Assembly (NCBI RefSeq): GCF_004153445.1
Contig: NZ_SDQC01000008.1
Location: forward strand, 31,421-95,420
Origin: Allopusillimonas soli
GTDB lineage: Bacteria > Pseudomonadota > Gammaproteobacteria > Burkholderiales > Burkholderiaceae_B
Length of the DNA stretch: 64,000 bases
Reading direction: 5' to 3'
Both the position numbers and the translations under genes were made by a program. The stretch's first letter is position 1, and every line of letters begins with the position of its first letter. Under the pieces are notes generated by a model. The model was not told the DNA's origin and did not search any database. It saw nothing but the letters and a program-made list of their open reading frames with translations. Below are positions 53,699 through 63,353 of this stretch, one piece after another.

Positions 53699-56600
53699 CC
53701 CTTCCCCTTGTCGTCCATCCTCATGCTTTGGTGGGCGATGGCCGTATTGACGTGGCCGAGCCCTTTCTGCCCAATGAAACGCTCGGTGCCTACATCAAGC
53801 GCACCGGCGTGTTTGTGCCTGTCGGACCGGTCGCTGTCTGGCATAACGGCTATCGCGTGCCCGATGCGCTCTGGCGTCGTCTGATTCCTCGCTCCGGTGA
53901 TCAGATCGTTATCCGGGCGCGGGCTACTGGCGGTGGCGGCGCCTCCAAGGTACTACGCACTGTAGCGATGATCGCACTGGTCATTGCCGCGCCACAATTG
54001 GGCGGTTGGTTGGCTGGAACGGCTTTTGGCACTTCTTTGGGCCTATCTGCTGCGGTGGCAACCAGCCTTGTAATGATCGGCGGATCGCTGATGATCAACG
54101 CGCTGCTGCCACCTCCGCAGGCCACCGCGCCCAAGCTCTCGACTGGCGGAAAGTACGAATCGAGCCCCACTTATGCAATCTCGGGCGGGCGCAACCGCCT
54201 GCGCCTGTGGGAGCCCATGACGGTCATCTTCGGGCGCCATAAGGTCGTGCCGGATCTCGGGGCCAAGTACTTCACCGAGTACGTCGGTGATGATCAGTAC
54301 CTGAACCAGGTCTTTCACTTTGGTCTGCAGGCCGAGCGCGTGGTGCTCTCGGACTTTCGCATTGGCGATACGCCCATCTCGAACTATGAGGGCGTGCAGA
54401 TCCAGGTCTCCAAGAGCGACGGCAAGCTGACGATGTTTCCCGGCAATGTGGATACGCTGACCGGCTTTGTCGTCAGTAGCGCCGATGGCTGGATGACGCG
54501 CACCACGCCGATTGACACCACCCATATCAGCGTGGAGCTGGCCGCGCAGCTGTATTACGTCCAGGACAACGGCAAGATTGCTGCCCGCACGCTTGATGGC
54601 CGGCTGCAGTATCGCAAGGTGGGGACTTCGACCTGGACCGATATCGGCACGGTGAGCAACTACGCCACGCATTATTGGTCACTGCAGGAGGATACCGGCA
54701 ATCCCTATCTGCCTACGCGGCAGATCGATTACGGGTCGACCAATGCCGCTGATCACACCGATGGCGAGACGGTCGAGGGCGACCCATATCAGGACTGCTC
54801 GGGCGAGTATTGCATCGACCGGCATCGCACGTTCGTTTGGCGCTGGGTGCCGCACCCGCATGCATCAGGTCAGCCCTGGTATGGCACGGCACCGGATCCG
54901 CTCATCAGCACCACGCCCGGCATCCGGATTACCGGCAGCAAGCAGGAGATCACGCGCAAGACGATCCGATGGGACGTTCCCAAGGGTCAGTACGAGGTGC
55001 GTATCGTCAAGACCACGGCTGACATCAAGAATTCACGCGAATCGAACGAGTTCGCGGTCAATCAGATCCTGTGCTATCAGCCCGACACCGCCGACTACAC
55101 GGGCCAGCTGCGCGTGGCCGTGCGGATCCGGGCCACCAATCAGTTAAACGGGGCCATCGATGAGCTCAGTGCGATTGCCGAGGTGTACTGCTCGGTCTGG
55201 GACACGGCAACCAGTGCCTGGGTCTGGAAGCAGAATCGCAATCCGGCTTGGTGGTTCCTGTATTTCGCTTATGGCAAGCGCAAAGCATCGGGCGAGCGCA
55301 TGTTTGGCGGCGGGATGACGCAGGATCAGTACGACTACGATGCGCTGCGCGCCTGGGCCGCGTTCTGTGACGAAAAGGGCCTGACCTTCGACTACGTGCT
55401 GGATCGTAAGATGTCGACCGCCGACATGCTGCAGATCATTGCCCGAGCCGGGCGCGCCTCGCCCACCTGGCAGACCGGCAAGCTCGGCGTGGTGTGGGAT
55501 GCCGATGACTTACCGGTCACGGCCATGTTCGGGCCCTTCAACATCAAGGCGGGCACCTTCGAGATCGACTACATCAACGAGGGCACTGCAGACGAGATTG
55601 TCGGCAACTTCATTAACCCGGCGCGCAACTGGCAAATGGATGAGGTGCGGGTCAAGGTGCCTGGCGCTACCACGACCAACAACCCTTTGCAGCTTGATTT
55701 TGAGGGCTATACCGATCCGGCCATAGTGGGCAAAGATTGCAACCTGCTGGCTGCCTCGCAGATCTGGCACCGCCGACGCGTGTCGTGGGAGACAGACTAC
55801 GAGGGCTGGGTGGCGAACCGGGGCGACGTGGTGCAGATCAGCCACGATCTGACGGTCTGGGGGTACTCGGGCCGCCTGCTCGCCCGTGCTGGCCAGGCCA
55901 TCACGCTGGACAAATTCATCCCGGCCGATGGAACGGGCATACTCATGATTCGCGGGCCGGAGAACCAGATGAAGGTCGTATCGGTGAGCTCAGAGGTCGG
56001 CGAAGTCGATTTGCTGACCATCACCTCGGACATGGACGATTTTCCCCTGCCTGGCGATGAGGGCTATGACGACACAGTGGCCATGGACTGGGCATGGTTC
56101 TTCGATCCGCTGGCAACCCCTGGCCGGCGCTTTAAGATCACCGAGGTCAAGCCGACCGCCGATGGCGTGAAATTCACGGCCATTGACGATGATCCAGGCT
56201 ATTACGCCAGTGAGAACAATCCGTATGCGTACACGCCGCCGCGCGATGGCGCCTTGCTGGCCGGTGTCGTACTCTCGCTCACGGCCAAGGAAGGCGTGGT
56301 CAATACACTCACGGGCATCGTGGACGTCATGCTGGCCTGGGTGCTGTCCTCGCCTGTGCCGGCGGACGTGCTGGTGGCCATCAACGGCCAGGCCCGTCCG
56401 GCCATCCAGACGCTGGATCGCAGCTTAACGGTGCAGGCCCGCGCCGGCGATCAGATCCGCATCACCGTCAAGCCGGCCTCCATCACCGGCCGGGGCACGC
56501 CCTCGGTGCTGACCTACAGCGTGCAGGCCATCCCGGTGCGCCCGTCGGTGCCGGGGGTCATTGTGGCCACGCCTGAAGGGGCGCGCCTGCAGCTGAACTG

Positions 56601-58257
56601 GCCGGACAACCCGGATCCAGACGTCACCGGCTACGAGGTGCGCCTGACGGACTCGGGCTGGGGCGGCCCAGGCTATCTCTTCAAGGGCGATGTGTCCGGG
56701 TGCTTGGTCGATCCTGGCGCGCCCGAGGTGCCCACCACTTGGTACGTGCGCGCCATCAATGGGGCGAACCTGTATTCGGAATCATCGGCCACCGTCACGT
56801 TCACCGCTGATGCGGTGCCCGATATCGGCGCGCTGCGCGAAACGTTTGCCGACACCAGCTTGACGAACGCCACCATTACGCTGGACTGGGATCCGGTGCA
56901 GCCACAGTTCGGCCTGCGCGCCTACCGGGTGAGCTACGCCGATATCGTCAAAACCGTGGGCAGCGCCACCATCACCCTGCCGGCGGACTGGATCGGGGAT
57001 CGGCTTTTTACCATACAGGTCATCGATGCCCTGGGGCGCGTCTCGGACGGTCTGCAGGCCTCCATCACCAAATTGGTGCCCAAGCCGCCCACCAATGTGC
57101 GTGCACAAGTGATCGATAACAGCGTTCAACTGCGTTGGAATCTACCTGATAAGACCACGCTGCCTGTATCGCATACGCACCTTAAGTCGGGGTCTGATTG
57201 GGCCAGCGCGCTAGAGATTGGCGCCAAGAAGGGATCCTTTACGACTGTGGCGGAGCTACAGTCTGGTCTCTATACATATTGGCTAAGCACAGTCGACACG
57301 GATGGCTACGAATCGGAGCCCGTAAGCATTGCGGTGTCGGTGTCCGAGCCGCCGGATTTCGTGTTTCGCGGTGAGCAGGTCTCCAGTTTCGATGGCACGC
57401 TCAGCTCGGCGCTGCTGGACGATGAGGGCGTGATACTGCCGGTGAATCTGACCGAGACCTGGCAAGAGCATTTCGAGGGTAATAGCTGGGCGAGTCCGCA
57501 GGACCAGGTCGCGGCGGGCTATCCGGTCTATATTCAGCCCACGCCCTTGTCCGGGTCGTATCAGGAGACGTTCGATTTCGGCACCATCGTGGCCTCCAGC
57601 CGGGTCACGATGTCGATCAACGGCACGGTCATCGATGGCGCGCCCGAGATCTCGACCCTCATCGAAACGTCCGCCGATGGCAGCGCCTGGTCGCAAAACG
57701 CCAATGTGACCGACGTGTTCGGCACCAATTTCCGTTACGTGCGGTTCACATTGACCGCCTCGCAGTCTGGCGGCCAGGGCGTGTACCGGCTCTCGGGGCT
57801 CACCTGCCGGTTGTCCTCCAAGCTCAAAAACGATGCCGGCAAGGCGGACGTGCTGGCCTCGGACAGCGAGGGCACCGTGGCCAACTTCAATGTGCCGTTC
57901 CTGGACGTGTCCTCGATTACGGTGACACCGGCCGGCACGACGCCGCTCACGGCGGTGTATGACTTTCAGGATGCGGTGTTATCGGGCACCTATTCGGTCA
58001 CTGGCGGGACCGTGACGGTCAATGTGACCGGGCACGGCCTGGTGGCAGGCCAAGCCGTACGCCTGGGCTTTTCGAACCGGGAACCGGCCATCGTGACGGT
58101 GGCCACCGCTGTGGCCGATTCGTTCACGGCGCCGATCACCGGGCCCAATGGCTCGGGCGCCTTGCTGACCTATCCGCAGGGCATGCGCATCTATTTATTC
58201 GATCAATCAGGAAATCGGGCCAGCGGCACGGTCTCCTGGGCTGTAAAGGGCAACTGA
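53689..58257 (+). CDS. Tail tip/host-specificity protein J-like
   Basis: 1522 residues. The N-terminal ~85 residues resemble the small beta-grasp of gpI-type proteins (AYIKRTGVFVPVGPVAVWHNGY). Then come a hydrophobic stretch about 88-140, the TipJ core (SGGRNRLRLWEPMTVIFGRHKVVPDLG onward) and two or three fibronectin-III-like domains after about residue 950. The C-terminal receptor-binding part starts about 1220. It initiates adsorption and contacts the host receptor. It is longer than lambda J (1132). Confidence 0.93.
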   Translation: MAVTLPLVVHPHALVGDGRIDVAEPFLPNETLGAYIKRTGVFVPVGPVAVWHNGYRVPDALWRRLIPRSGDQIVIRARATGGGGASKVLRTVAMIALVIAAPQLGGWLAGTAFGTSLGLSAAVATSLVMIGGSLMINALLPPPQATAPKLSTGGKYESSPTYAISGGRNRLRLWEPMTVIFGRHKVVPDLGAKYFTEYVGDDQYLNQVFHFGLQAERVVLSDFRIGDTPISNYEGVQIQVSKSDGKLTMFPGNVDTLTGFVVSSADGWMTRTTPIDTTHISVELAAQLYYVQDNGKIAARTLDGRLQYRKVGTSTWTDIGTVSNYATHYWSLQEDTGNPYLPTRQIDYGSTNAADHTDGETVEGDPYQDCSGEYCIDRHRTFVWRWVPHPHASGQPWYGTAPDPLISTTPGIRITGSKQEITRKTIRWDVPKGQYEVRIVKTTADIKNSRESNEFAVNQILCYQPDTADYTGQLRVAVRIRATNQLNGAIDELSAIAEVYCSVWDTATSAWVWKQNRNPAWWFLYFAYGKRKASGERMFGGGMTQDQYDYDALRAWAAFCDEKGLTFDYVLDRKMSTADMLQIIARAGRASPTWQTGKLGVVWDADDLPVTAMFGPFNIKAGTFEIDYINEGTADEIVGNFINPARNWQMDEVRVKVPGATTTNNPLQLDFEGYTDPAIVGKDCNLLAASQIWHRRRVSWETDYEGWVANRGDVVQISHDLTVWGYSGRLLARAGQAITLDKFIPADGTGILMIRGPENQMKVVSVSSEVGEVDLLTITSDMDDFPLPGDEGYDDTVAMDWAWFFDPLATPGRRFKITEVKPTADGVKFTAIDDDPGYYASENNPYAYTPPRDGALLAGVVLSLTAKEGVVNTLTGIVDVMLAWVLSSPVPADVLVAINGQARPAIQTLDRSLTVQARAGDQIRITVKPASITGRGTPSVLTYSVQAIPVRPSVPGVIVATPEGARLQLNWPDNPDPDVTGYEVRLTDSGWGGPGYLFKGDVSGCLVDPGAPEVPTTWYVRAINGANLYSESSATVTFTADAVPDIGALRETFADTSLTNATITLDWDPVQPQFGLRAYRVSYADIVKTVGSATITLPADWIGDRLFTIQVIDALGRVSDGLQASITKLVPKPPTNVRAQVIDNSVQLRWNLPDKTTLPVSHTHLKSGSDWASALEIGAKKGSFTTVAELQSGLYTYWLSTVDTDGYESEPVSIAVSVSEPPDFVFRGEQVSSFDGTLSSALLDDEGVILPVNLTETWQEHFEGNSWASPQDQVAAGYPVYIQPTPLSGSYQETFDFGTIVASSRVTMSINGTVIDGAPEISTLIETSADGSAWSQNANVTDVFGTNFRYVRFTLTASQSGGQGVYRLSGLTCRLSSKLKNDAGKADVLASDSEGTVANFNVPFLDVSSITVTPAGTTPLTAVYDFQDAVLSGTYSVTGGTVTVNVTGHGLVAGQAVRLGFSNREPAIVTVATAVADSFTAPITGPNGSGALLTYPQGMRIYLFDQSGNRASGTVSWAVKGN

Positions 58258-58258
58258 C

Positions 58259-59566
58259 ATGGCAGACCACGCAAAACCGACCATCACCAGCGCCTACGCT
58301 GACTTCGTGGCCGAGGTCGACGGGCGCTTTGACGATCTGGCCAAGGGACTGGATCCGGCCAAGACCACGGCCACGAATGTGCCCACGGACACGATCCGCT
58401 ATACGAGCGCGGCAAAAAAATGGCAGCGCTGGAATGGTACCGGCTGGGTAGACCTGGCCAATGAGTACGCGATCAACGTGAGCGGCTATGCGGCCAAGCT
58501 CAAGACCGAGCGCACCATCGCGCTCTCGGGCGCGGCAACGGGCACGGCCACCGCCTTTGATGGCACCAAGAACATCAGCATCAACGTCACAAAGCTCGAT
58601 GCGTCCAAGCTGGAAGGCACGGCCGGCATCGATACGACCGGTGCTGCAGCCAAGCTGGCTACGGCGCGTACGATCGCGTTGACCGGCGGAGCAACAGGCT
58701 CGGCCACTTTTGACGGCTCGGCTGATGTCTCGGTGCCGGTCAGTAGTCTGGATGCTACCAAGCTCGAAGGCACGGCCTCGATCAACATCAATGGCTCGGC
58801 GGCCAAACTCAAGACGGCGCGCACCTGGTCCTTTACGGGCGCAGCCAAAGCCGACAATGTGACCTTTGACGGTTCAGGCAACGTCACCGTGACCTTCACC
58901 GAGATCGATGGCACCAAGGCGACTGGCCTGGGTACGGCTGCATCGAAAACGGCCACCGAGTCGGACAATGACGCCACCGATGGCAGGCTAGTGGCGGTTG
59001 GCAACTTCGGCCTACATTCGGCGGGGGCGACGGGTCTGACTGGTGTCGATTTTGGTTCGGGTGGCATCAATCTGCAGGTCTGGACCGCCAGCACCTCGTC
59101 GCCTGGCTCGCCCTCTGGCAAGTATGGCGTCGGCTACTCGCTACACAATGGCGCAGAATTCGGCGTCGGTCGCTGGACCTTTCACCTCGTGCACAACGTG
59201 GACGGCACCATCAATCAGCGCCGGCGTATCAATAACGGTGGTTGGGAGACCGACACTCTCTTTACTGATAAATCGGGCGTTCCATGGGCAAGCGTTTCCG
59301 GCGCATCGGCAGGGGTGAGCGCAACGCTGGCTGGCCTGGCACCTGGCTCGGTGGGCACTTACATCACCGCATGGGTCGGCGTCAGCGGAACCATCAATCT
59401 GGGCACGACCATTAGTGGCGCAAATATTCGTCCGGCCGGATTCGCTGGCCAGCACCGAACGGATCCAGGCGTGGCGGGCAGTTGGAAGTCCTGCTCCCAG
59501 ATTGGCTCGATCAACAGCAGCACACCGGATGCGCAGCGGGTGGGCGAATTCTTTCGTTACGCGTAA
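58259..59566 (+). CDS. Tail fibre with tandem ~45-residue repeats
   Basis: 435 residues. An N-terminal collar-like part is followed by three degenerate copies of a 'AAKLxTARTIALTGxATGxATFDGSxDVSV...LDATKLEGTA' unit (about 75-220). This repeat is common in T4/lambda side-fibre shafts. A C-terminal head (about 240-435) probably binds the host surface. It is followed by a short assembly-type gene. Confidence 0.82.
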   Translation: MADHAKPTITSAYADFVAEVDGRFDDLAKGLDPAKTTATNVPTDTIRYTSAAKKWQRWNGTGWVDLANEYAINVSGYAAKLKTERTIALSGAATGTATAFDGTKNISINVTKLDASKLEGTAGIDTTGAAAKLATARTIALTGGATGSATFDGSADVSVPVSSLDATKLEGTASININGSAAKLKTARTWSFTGAAKADNVTFDGSGNVTVTFTEIDGTKATGLGTAASKTATESDNDATDGRLVAVGNFGLHSAGATGLTGVDFGSGGINLQVWTASTSSPGSPSGKYGVGYSLHNGAEFGVGRWTFHLVHNVDGTINQRRRINNGGWETDTLFTDKSGVPWASVSGASAGVSATLAGLAPGSVGTYITAWVGVSGTINLGTTISGANIRPAGFAGQHRTDPGVAGSWKSCSQIGSINSSTPDAQRVGEFFRYA

Positions 59567-59575
59567 GGAATCCAT

Positions 59576-60022
59576 ATGCAATACACAGAGGTTTCTAACC
59601 TGCACTACACCGCTTCGGATGGGTCACTCATCGGCATGGACGTGTTTTTTGTCGAGCTGGGGGAAACGGTGCCGTTTAACGCTTGCGCGGCAGACATCGA
59701 GGCGCACGGCGTCGAGCTGTATAACCGCGCCGTGGCGGGCGACTTCGGGCCGATTGCGCCTTTCGTGGCCCCGGCGCCCATCATCCCTCAGCGGGTCACC
59801 GCTGCCCAGGGCGGCATCGCGCTGATCCAGGCCGGGCTCATGGATGCGGTGCAGGCCGCAGTGGACGATGCGCAAACGCCGGCTGAGGTCAAGTGGGCCT
59901 GGGCCAAGGCGCGGGACTGGGAGCGCCCAAGCCCCGCCCTGGCGTACCTGGCCGATAAGGCCGGCATCACGTCCGCTCAGATGGATGATCTATTTACGGC
60001 TGCTGCGCAGATCCAGGCGTAG
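59576..60022 (+). CDS. Tail-fibre assembly-type protein (148 aa)
   Basis: MQYTEVSNLHYTASDGSLIGMDVFFVELGE, then a middle linker (APAPIIPQRVTAAQGGIALIQAGLMDAVQAAVDDA) and a C-terminal WAKARDWERPSPALAYLADKAGITSAQMDDLF. The last two segments are typical of short phage tail accessory proteins that follow fibre genes. Chaperone role inferred from place. Confidence 0.62.
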   Translation: MQYTEVSNLHYTASDGSLIGMDVFFVELGETVPFNACAADIEAHGVELYNRAVAGDFGPIAPFVAPAPIIPQRVTAAQGGIALIQAGLMDAVQAAVDDAQTPAEVKWAWAKARDWERPSPALAYLADKAGITSAQMDDLFTAAAQIQA

Positions 60023-60083
60023 TAGGCCACCTACCCGTTCGTGCCCGCCTTGAGCGGGCTTTCTTTTTGTCCAAAGGAATGCG

Positions 60084-60416
60084 ATGCAACCGCCAGACAC
60101 CTTCCCCGAAGCAAAACTGTGGGCCGCTGCCATTGGCGCGGTGGGCGCCGCGTTCTCAATGGCGTTTATCAAGGATCTGACGCCCTGGCAAAAGGCCGTG
60201 ATGGTCCTGGTCGGTGCCGTGATCGCGGCACTTTTCACTCAACCCATCATTGAGCTCATCGGCATGCCGCCAGGCTGGCGCGACGGCGCCGCCTTCCTTG
60301 TCGGCATGTTCGGCTGGGCCATTGCCGGATCCATTCTGACCATGATCAGAAAGGCCGACTGGTGGGAGTTGGCCAAGGAAGTGATCCGCAGCTGGCTCGT
60401 TCGCAAGGGAGGGTGA
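60084..60416 (+). CDS. Holin
   Basis: 110 residues with three hydrophobic helices (LWAAAIGAVGAAFSMAFI; KAVMVLVGAVIAALFTQPIIELIG; AAFLVGMFGWAIAGSILTMI) and a basic tail. It opens the inner membrane for the endolysin. First of the lysis cassette, two bases before the next gene. Confidence 0.82.
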   Translation: MQPPDTFPEAKLWAAAIGAVGAAFSMAFIKDLTPWQKAVMVLVGAVIAALFTQPIIELIGMPPGWRDGAAFLVGMFGWAIAGSILTMIRKADWWELAKEVIRSWLVRKGG

Positions 60417-60417
60417 C

Positions 60418-60708
60418 ATGTTCTATTGGATGCATTTTGCTGCCAACCTGATTCTGGCGGCTGCCAGCGCCTGGGCGGTCGTATCGCCACGCGTCAAGGA
60501 TGGCTGGTTTGGCAAATTCTCGTTGATGCTGCTCTCGCTGGCTGCGCTGGCCAATGCCGGCTGGGCATGGCTCTATCCGGCAGCGCTGCCTCGCAGCGAA
60601 GTGCTGCTGAACGTGGCGGTAGCCTGCATGGCAGTGCGCTGCTACTGGCTCAAGTCGCATGCGCATCGCGTGCACCGCTGGAAAAGGAGCCGCAAATGCC
60701 GCGAATAA
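60418..60708 (+). CDS. Second small lysis-region membrane protein
   Basis: 96 residues with three hydrophobic helices (FAANLILAAASAWAVV; LMLLSLAALANAGWAWLYPA; LLNVAVACMAVRCYW) and an Arg/Lys-rich tail. It may be an antiholin or second holin. The end overlaps the endolysin start by 13 bp. Confidence 0.65.
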   Translation: MFYWMHFAANLILAAASAWAVVSPRVKDGWFGKFSLMLLSLAALANAGWAWLYPAALPRSEVLLNVAVACMAVRCYWLKSHAHRVHRWKRSRKCRE

Positions 60709-61178
60709 CGCCCGAGCAAGCCGGCGGGGCTAACGTCTGCGCGTTCCTGGACGCCATTGCCTTCACCGAGGGCACGGATAATAACCGCCAGCCGACAAAC
60801 GACGACGGTTATGACGTCCTGGTGGGCGGCACTTTGTTCACCGATTACAGCCGCCATCCCAATAAATTAGTGCGCCTGTCGGCCTCGCTCTCATCGACCG
60901 CTGCTGGCCGGTATCAGATCCTGTATCGATTTTGGAAGGCCTATCAGCAGCGACTAAGGCTGCCGGACTTTTCGCCGCTGAGCCAGGACCTGTACGCCAT
61001 CAATCAGCTTAAAGAGCAGCGTGCATACGGCCGGATCCTGGCCGGCGAGTTTGAAAAGGCGGTGCTGCGAGTGAACGACATCTGGGCAAGCCTGCCAGAG
61101 TCACCCTATGGCCAGCACACCTACTCGATGAGTGAAATGAAGGCCGTCTACATCATGCATGGCGGCACGTATGTTTAA
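60696..61178 (+). CDS. Endolysin, lambda R-type transglycosylase
   Basis: 160 residues from ATG 60696 with AAGGAG upstream. AFLDAIAFTEGTDNNRQ has the catalytic Glu25 equivalent to lambda R. GYDVLVGGTLFTDYSRHP, STAAGRYQILYRFW and IWASLPESPYGQ follow lambda R closely. It cleaves the peptidoglycan glycan strand. No signal sequence, so it needs the holin. Confidence 0.93.
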   Translation: MPRITPEQAGGANVCAFLDAIAFTEGTDNNRQPTNDDGYDVLVGGTLFTDYSRHPNKLVRLSASLSSTAAGRYQILYRFWKAYQQRLRLPDFSPLSQDLYAINQLKEQRAYGRILAGEFEKAVLRVNDIWASLPESPYGQHTYSMSEMKAVYIMHGGTYV

Positions 61179-61647
61179 GCTGCTGGCCAACAAATACCTG
61201 CTGGGCGCCGCTGGCTTGTTGCTGGCTCTGGCCGCAATCTGGGGCTATGGCCGGTATCAGCACGCCCAAGGCTGGTCCGAGCGTGACACACAGGCCAAGC
61301 TCGATCTGGCTGCCCGCCAAACCGCCCTTTACAACGAACAAGTGAGGCTCGAACATGAAAAACTCGCCGCTGAACAGCGCTACCAGGCGCTCAAGGCTGA
61401 CACTGCTGCTCGCGTCGCTGATCTGGATGCTGATGCTGCCAGGCTGCGCCAGCGACTGTCCGCCTATAGTAAGCACCCGGCTGCCGGCGCCACCAGCAGA
61501 ACTGATGACGCCAACCCCGACTGGATCGGCATTGTTGCGGCGTGTTGGTCAGACTATGCAAGCCTGGGAAAAAAGGCTGCCACCTATGCCGATAGAGTGA
61601 ATGGGCTGCAGGCTTACGTGCAATCCCTCATGTCTGCACAACGATAG
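61171..61647 (+). CDS. Rz: Inner-membrane spanin Rz
   Basis: 158 residues from ATG 61171 (MFKLLANKYLLG), overlapping the endolysin stop; an in-frame ATG at 61159 also exists. One N-terminal transmembrane helix, then a long periplasmic coiled coil. With Rz1 it fuses the inner and outer membranes. DUF2514-like in length and layout. Confidence 0.85.
   Translation: MFKLLANKYLLGAAGLLLALAAIWGYGRYQHAQGWSERDTQAKLDLAARQTALYNEQVRLEHEKLAAEQRYQALKADTAARVADLDADAARLRQRLSAYSKHPAAGATSRTDDANPDWIGIVAACWSDYASLGKKAATYADRVNGLQAYVQSLMSAQR
61355..61600 (+). CDS. Rz1: Outer-membrane spanin Rz1, nested in Rz
   Basis: 81 residues entirely inside Rz in another frame. A signal sequence with lipobox LMLPGCAS (Cys31) precedes a Pro-rich mature part (CPPIVSTRLPAPPAELMTPTP). 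This is the standard embedded o-spanin design. Confidence 0.85.
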   Translation: MKNSPLNSATRRSRLTLLLASLIWMLMLPGCASDCPPIVSTRLPAPPAELMTPTPTGSALLRRVGQTMQAWEKRLPPMPIE

Positions 61648-61945
61648 TGCACTGAAGACACAAATGAATGTGCGGAATTAAATCGTGGAGATGAAGGATG
61701 ATATCGATGCAAAAACAAATGTATCGATAAAACCCGTTAGGCCATTTAGCCATTGTACGCTCCCTGTTATTTTTGTTATGGGGAAGGTAAATACGAAATC
61801 TGCGTTCCGTAGTAAGTACTAATTGTAGTGAAATATATCGAGAATGCAAGAATTAATGCAAAAATTGGCCTGTCTCGCGCATGGATTTGTGAGCGAATGC
61901 TGATGAAGTCAGCAGTAAACTACCCTCCAATCAACGGAGGGCGAT
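61648..61945. other. Intergenic region, no clear gene
   Basis: About 300 bp between Rz and the next gene. The only open frame (61628-61849, minus) is short and unconvincing. It is A/T-rich. No strong terminator hairpin was recognised. Confidence 0.5.
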
Positions 61946-62137
61946 GTGGGAGAGGATATTTGGCGCCAGGCAGATGACTGGCACTGGGTCGGGCCGGATG
62001 GCTGGACGATCTGTAAAATATGGAGTCGCGGCGATTATCGCTACGAGCTATGGCAGCCGGGCGGGCAGTGTGCGGTGGATACGCGAGACAACCTGAAAGC
62101 GGCTAAGGTACGGTACAACGAGATCGTTAAGCAATAG
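61946..62137 (+). CDS. Small hypothetical protein (63 aa)
   Basis: GTG start 4-5 bp after GGAGGGCGAT. MGEDIWRQADDWHWVGPDGWTICKIW, Trp-rich, ending DNLKAAKVRYNEIVKQ. Not recognised. It converges on the SRAP gene with an 11-bp overlap. Confidence 0.5.
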   Translation: MGEDIWRQADDWHWVGPDGWTICKIWSRGDYRYELWQPGGQCAVDTRDNLKAAKVRYNEIVKQ

Positions 62138-62786
62138 GCTTGGTAGCATCCTCGCCCTGGTATCGGCTATTTCCGACCTTGCGAGTTACCTCCCACCACT
62201 GAAACGCCGATTCGGGCCGGGCCGTTGTCAGCAGATCGAGTGCGTAGTCGACCTCAAGCGTCGGATCCATCCAGTGATAGGCATCTTCCAAGGTCAAGCA
62301 CATGGGCCGACGATCATGCAGATCCACCAGCCCACCAGCAGCAGCGTCCGTAATGATGGCAAATCCGTGGCGCTCATCCGCCTCTTTACCCGGCTCCCAT
62401 GCTGCGATGCCGGCCATAAGCAGCGGCGCGCCGTCCTTCGGACTGATGTACCAGGGCTGCCGGTCGCCTTTAGGCCCCGTCCACTCATACCAGCCGTCGC
62501 AGGGCATGATGATCCGCCGTCCCAGTAGTGGCCGCCAAAAAGGCGACTTGCCCAGCACCGTATCCAGTCGAGCATTGCTGGCCGGACCGCGCTTATAGCC
62601 TGGCCAGGGTGGCAGATAGCCCCAGTGCAGTGTGTCCGCGTGCTGGGCGCCGTCGCTGATCCTATGCAACACCAGCGGATGTGTTCCGGGCGGCCTGTTC
62701 GGGCTGCGGGCATAGTCGAACGGGTTTTGCCATCCGATGTAGGAAAAATAGTCACTCTGGCTATCCTGGCTGACTCTTCCGCACAT
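62127..62786 (-). CDS. SRAP-domain abasic-site protein (YedK/HMCES family)
   Basis: 219 residues from ATG 62786, chosen so that the catalytic Cys2 follows Met1 (MCGRVSQ). SNARLDTV, PCDGWYEW and LVDLHDRRPMCL are the conserved Asn, Glu and His regions. The family crosslinks abasic sites in single-stranded DNA and shields them. A longer frame to 62819 would bury Cys2 and is rejected. Downstream of it on the same strand nothing follows. Confidence 0.92.
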   Translation of the reverse strand: MCGRVSQDSQSDYFSYIGWQNPFDYARSPNRPPGTHPLVLHRISDGAQHADTLHWGYLPPWPGYKRGPASNARLDTVLGKSPFWRPLLGRRIIMPCDGWYEWTGPKGDRQPWYISPKDGAPLLMAGIAAWEPGKEADERHGFAIITDAAAGGLVDLHDRRPMCLTLEDAYHWMDPTLEVDYALDLLTTARPESAFQWWEVTRKVGNSRYQGEDATKPIA

Positions 62787-62788
62787 GG

Positions 62789-63115
62789 CTACTCCCTGGT
62801 CTTTTGCATTTCCCGCCAATAATAGGCCATGTCACCATCTCGGCCCTCGGTTTCATGGGGGAAATTCATATGCTCTCGCTTTTCTCGGGCACGCCGCCAG
62901 CCCTGTACGCATTGCTCAGCTTTGAGGGCCTCGAACAGTGGCTCGAATTTGGCCTGATCTTCCTTGCTCAGGTCGCAGAGCCTGATAAATCCCACGACCG
63001 AATAGGACAGCACGGCCACGGCCCGCAGGCGCTTGACCTCGCGCAGTAAGTCCATGACGTCAGGATTGCGGCGATGGCCTTCTTGGATATCTTTAAGTTG
63101 ACGATAGGTGAGCAT
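62789..63115 (-). CDS. Hypothetical protein upstream of SRAP gene (108 aa)
   Basis: Start chosen at ATG 63115 (MLTYRQLKDIQEGHRRNPDVMDLL). It has an HTH-like N-terminus and a basic C-terminus (RRAREKREHMNFPHE). Stops 2 bp before the SRAP start, so the two are probably one transcript. No family recognised. Confidence 0.55.
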   Translation of the reverse strand: MLTYRQLKDIQEGHRRNPDVMDLLREVKRLRAVAVLSYSVVGFIRLCDLSKEDQAKFEPLFEALKAEQCVQGWRRAREKREHMNFPHETEGRDGDMAYYWREMQKTRE

Positions 63116-63224
63116 AATAAATACTGATAATATGTACAGTATTTTTAGCACAAAGAAGCCGCTCGGTGGCGGGCCTTGATCTGTGACGCCTGACAGCAGG
63201 GAAATGGCCGCTTCCGACCCCTGA

Positions 63225-63303
63225 AACTGTACTATTCAAAGCATTCGACCCTAGGAAAATCAATCACTTACAATGATTGTATCGGGCAATCAATAGTACA
63301 GTT
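63225..63303. promoter_or_regulatory. Inverted repeat, probable integrase arm sites (right)
   Basis: AACTGTACTATT (63225-63236) and its exact complement (63292-63303) flank a 55-bp segment. The core TGTACTAT matches the left sites at 11923 and 11942. Confidence 0.5.
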
Positions 63304-63353
63304 GGCGTGGCTTAACACGTTGATTCTATTGATGGAACCTGAGCTTAGTTCGT

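Noticed and set aside
61628..61849. 73-codon minus-strand ORF after Rz
   Set aside because: Low-complexity, A/T-rich, no start signals and no context.
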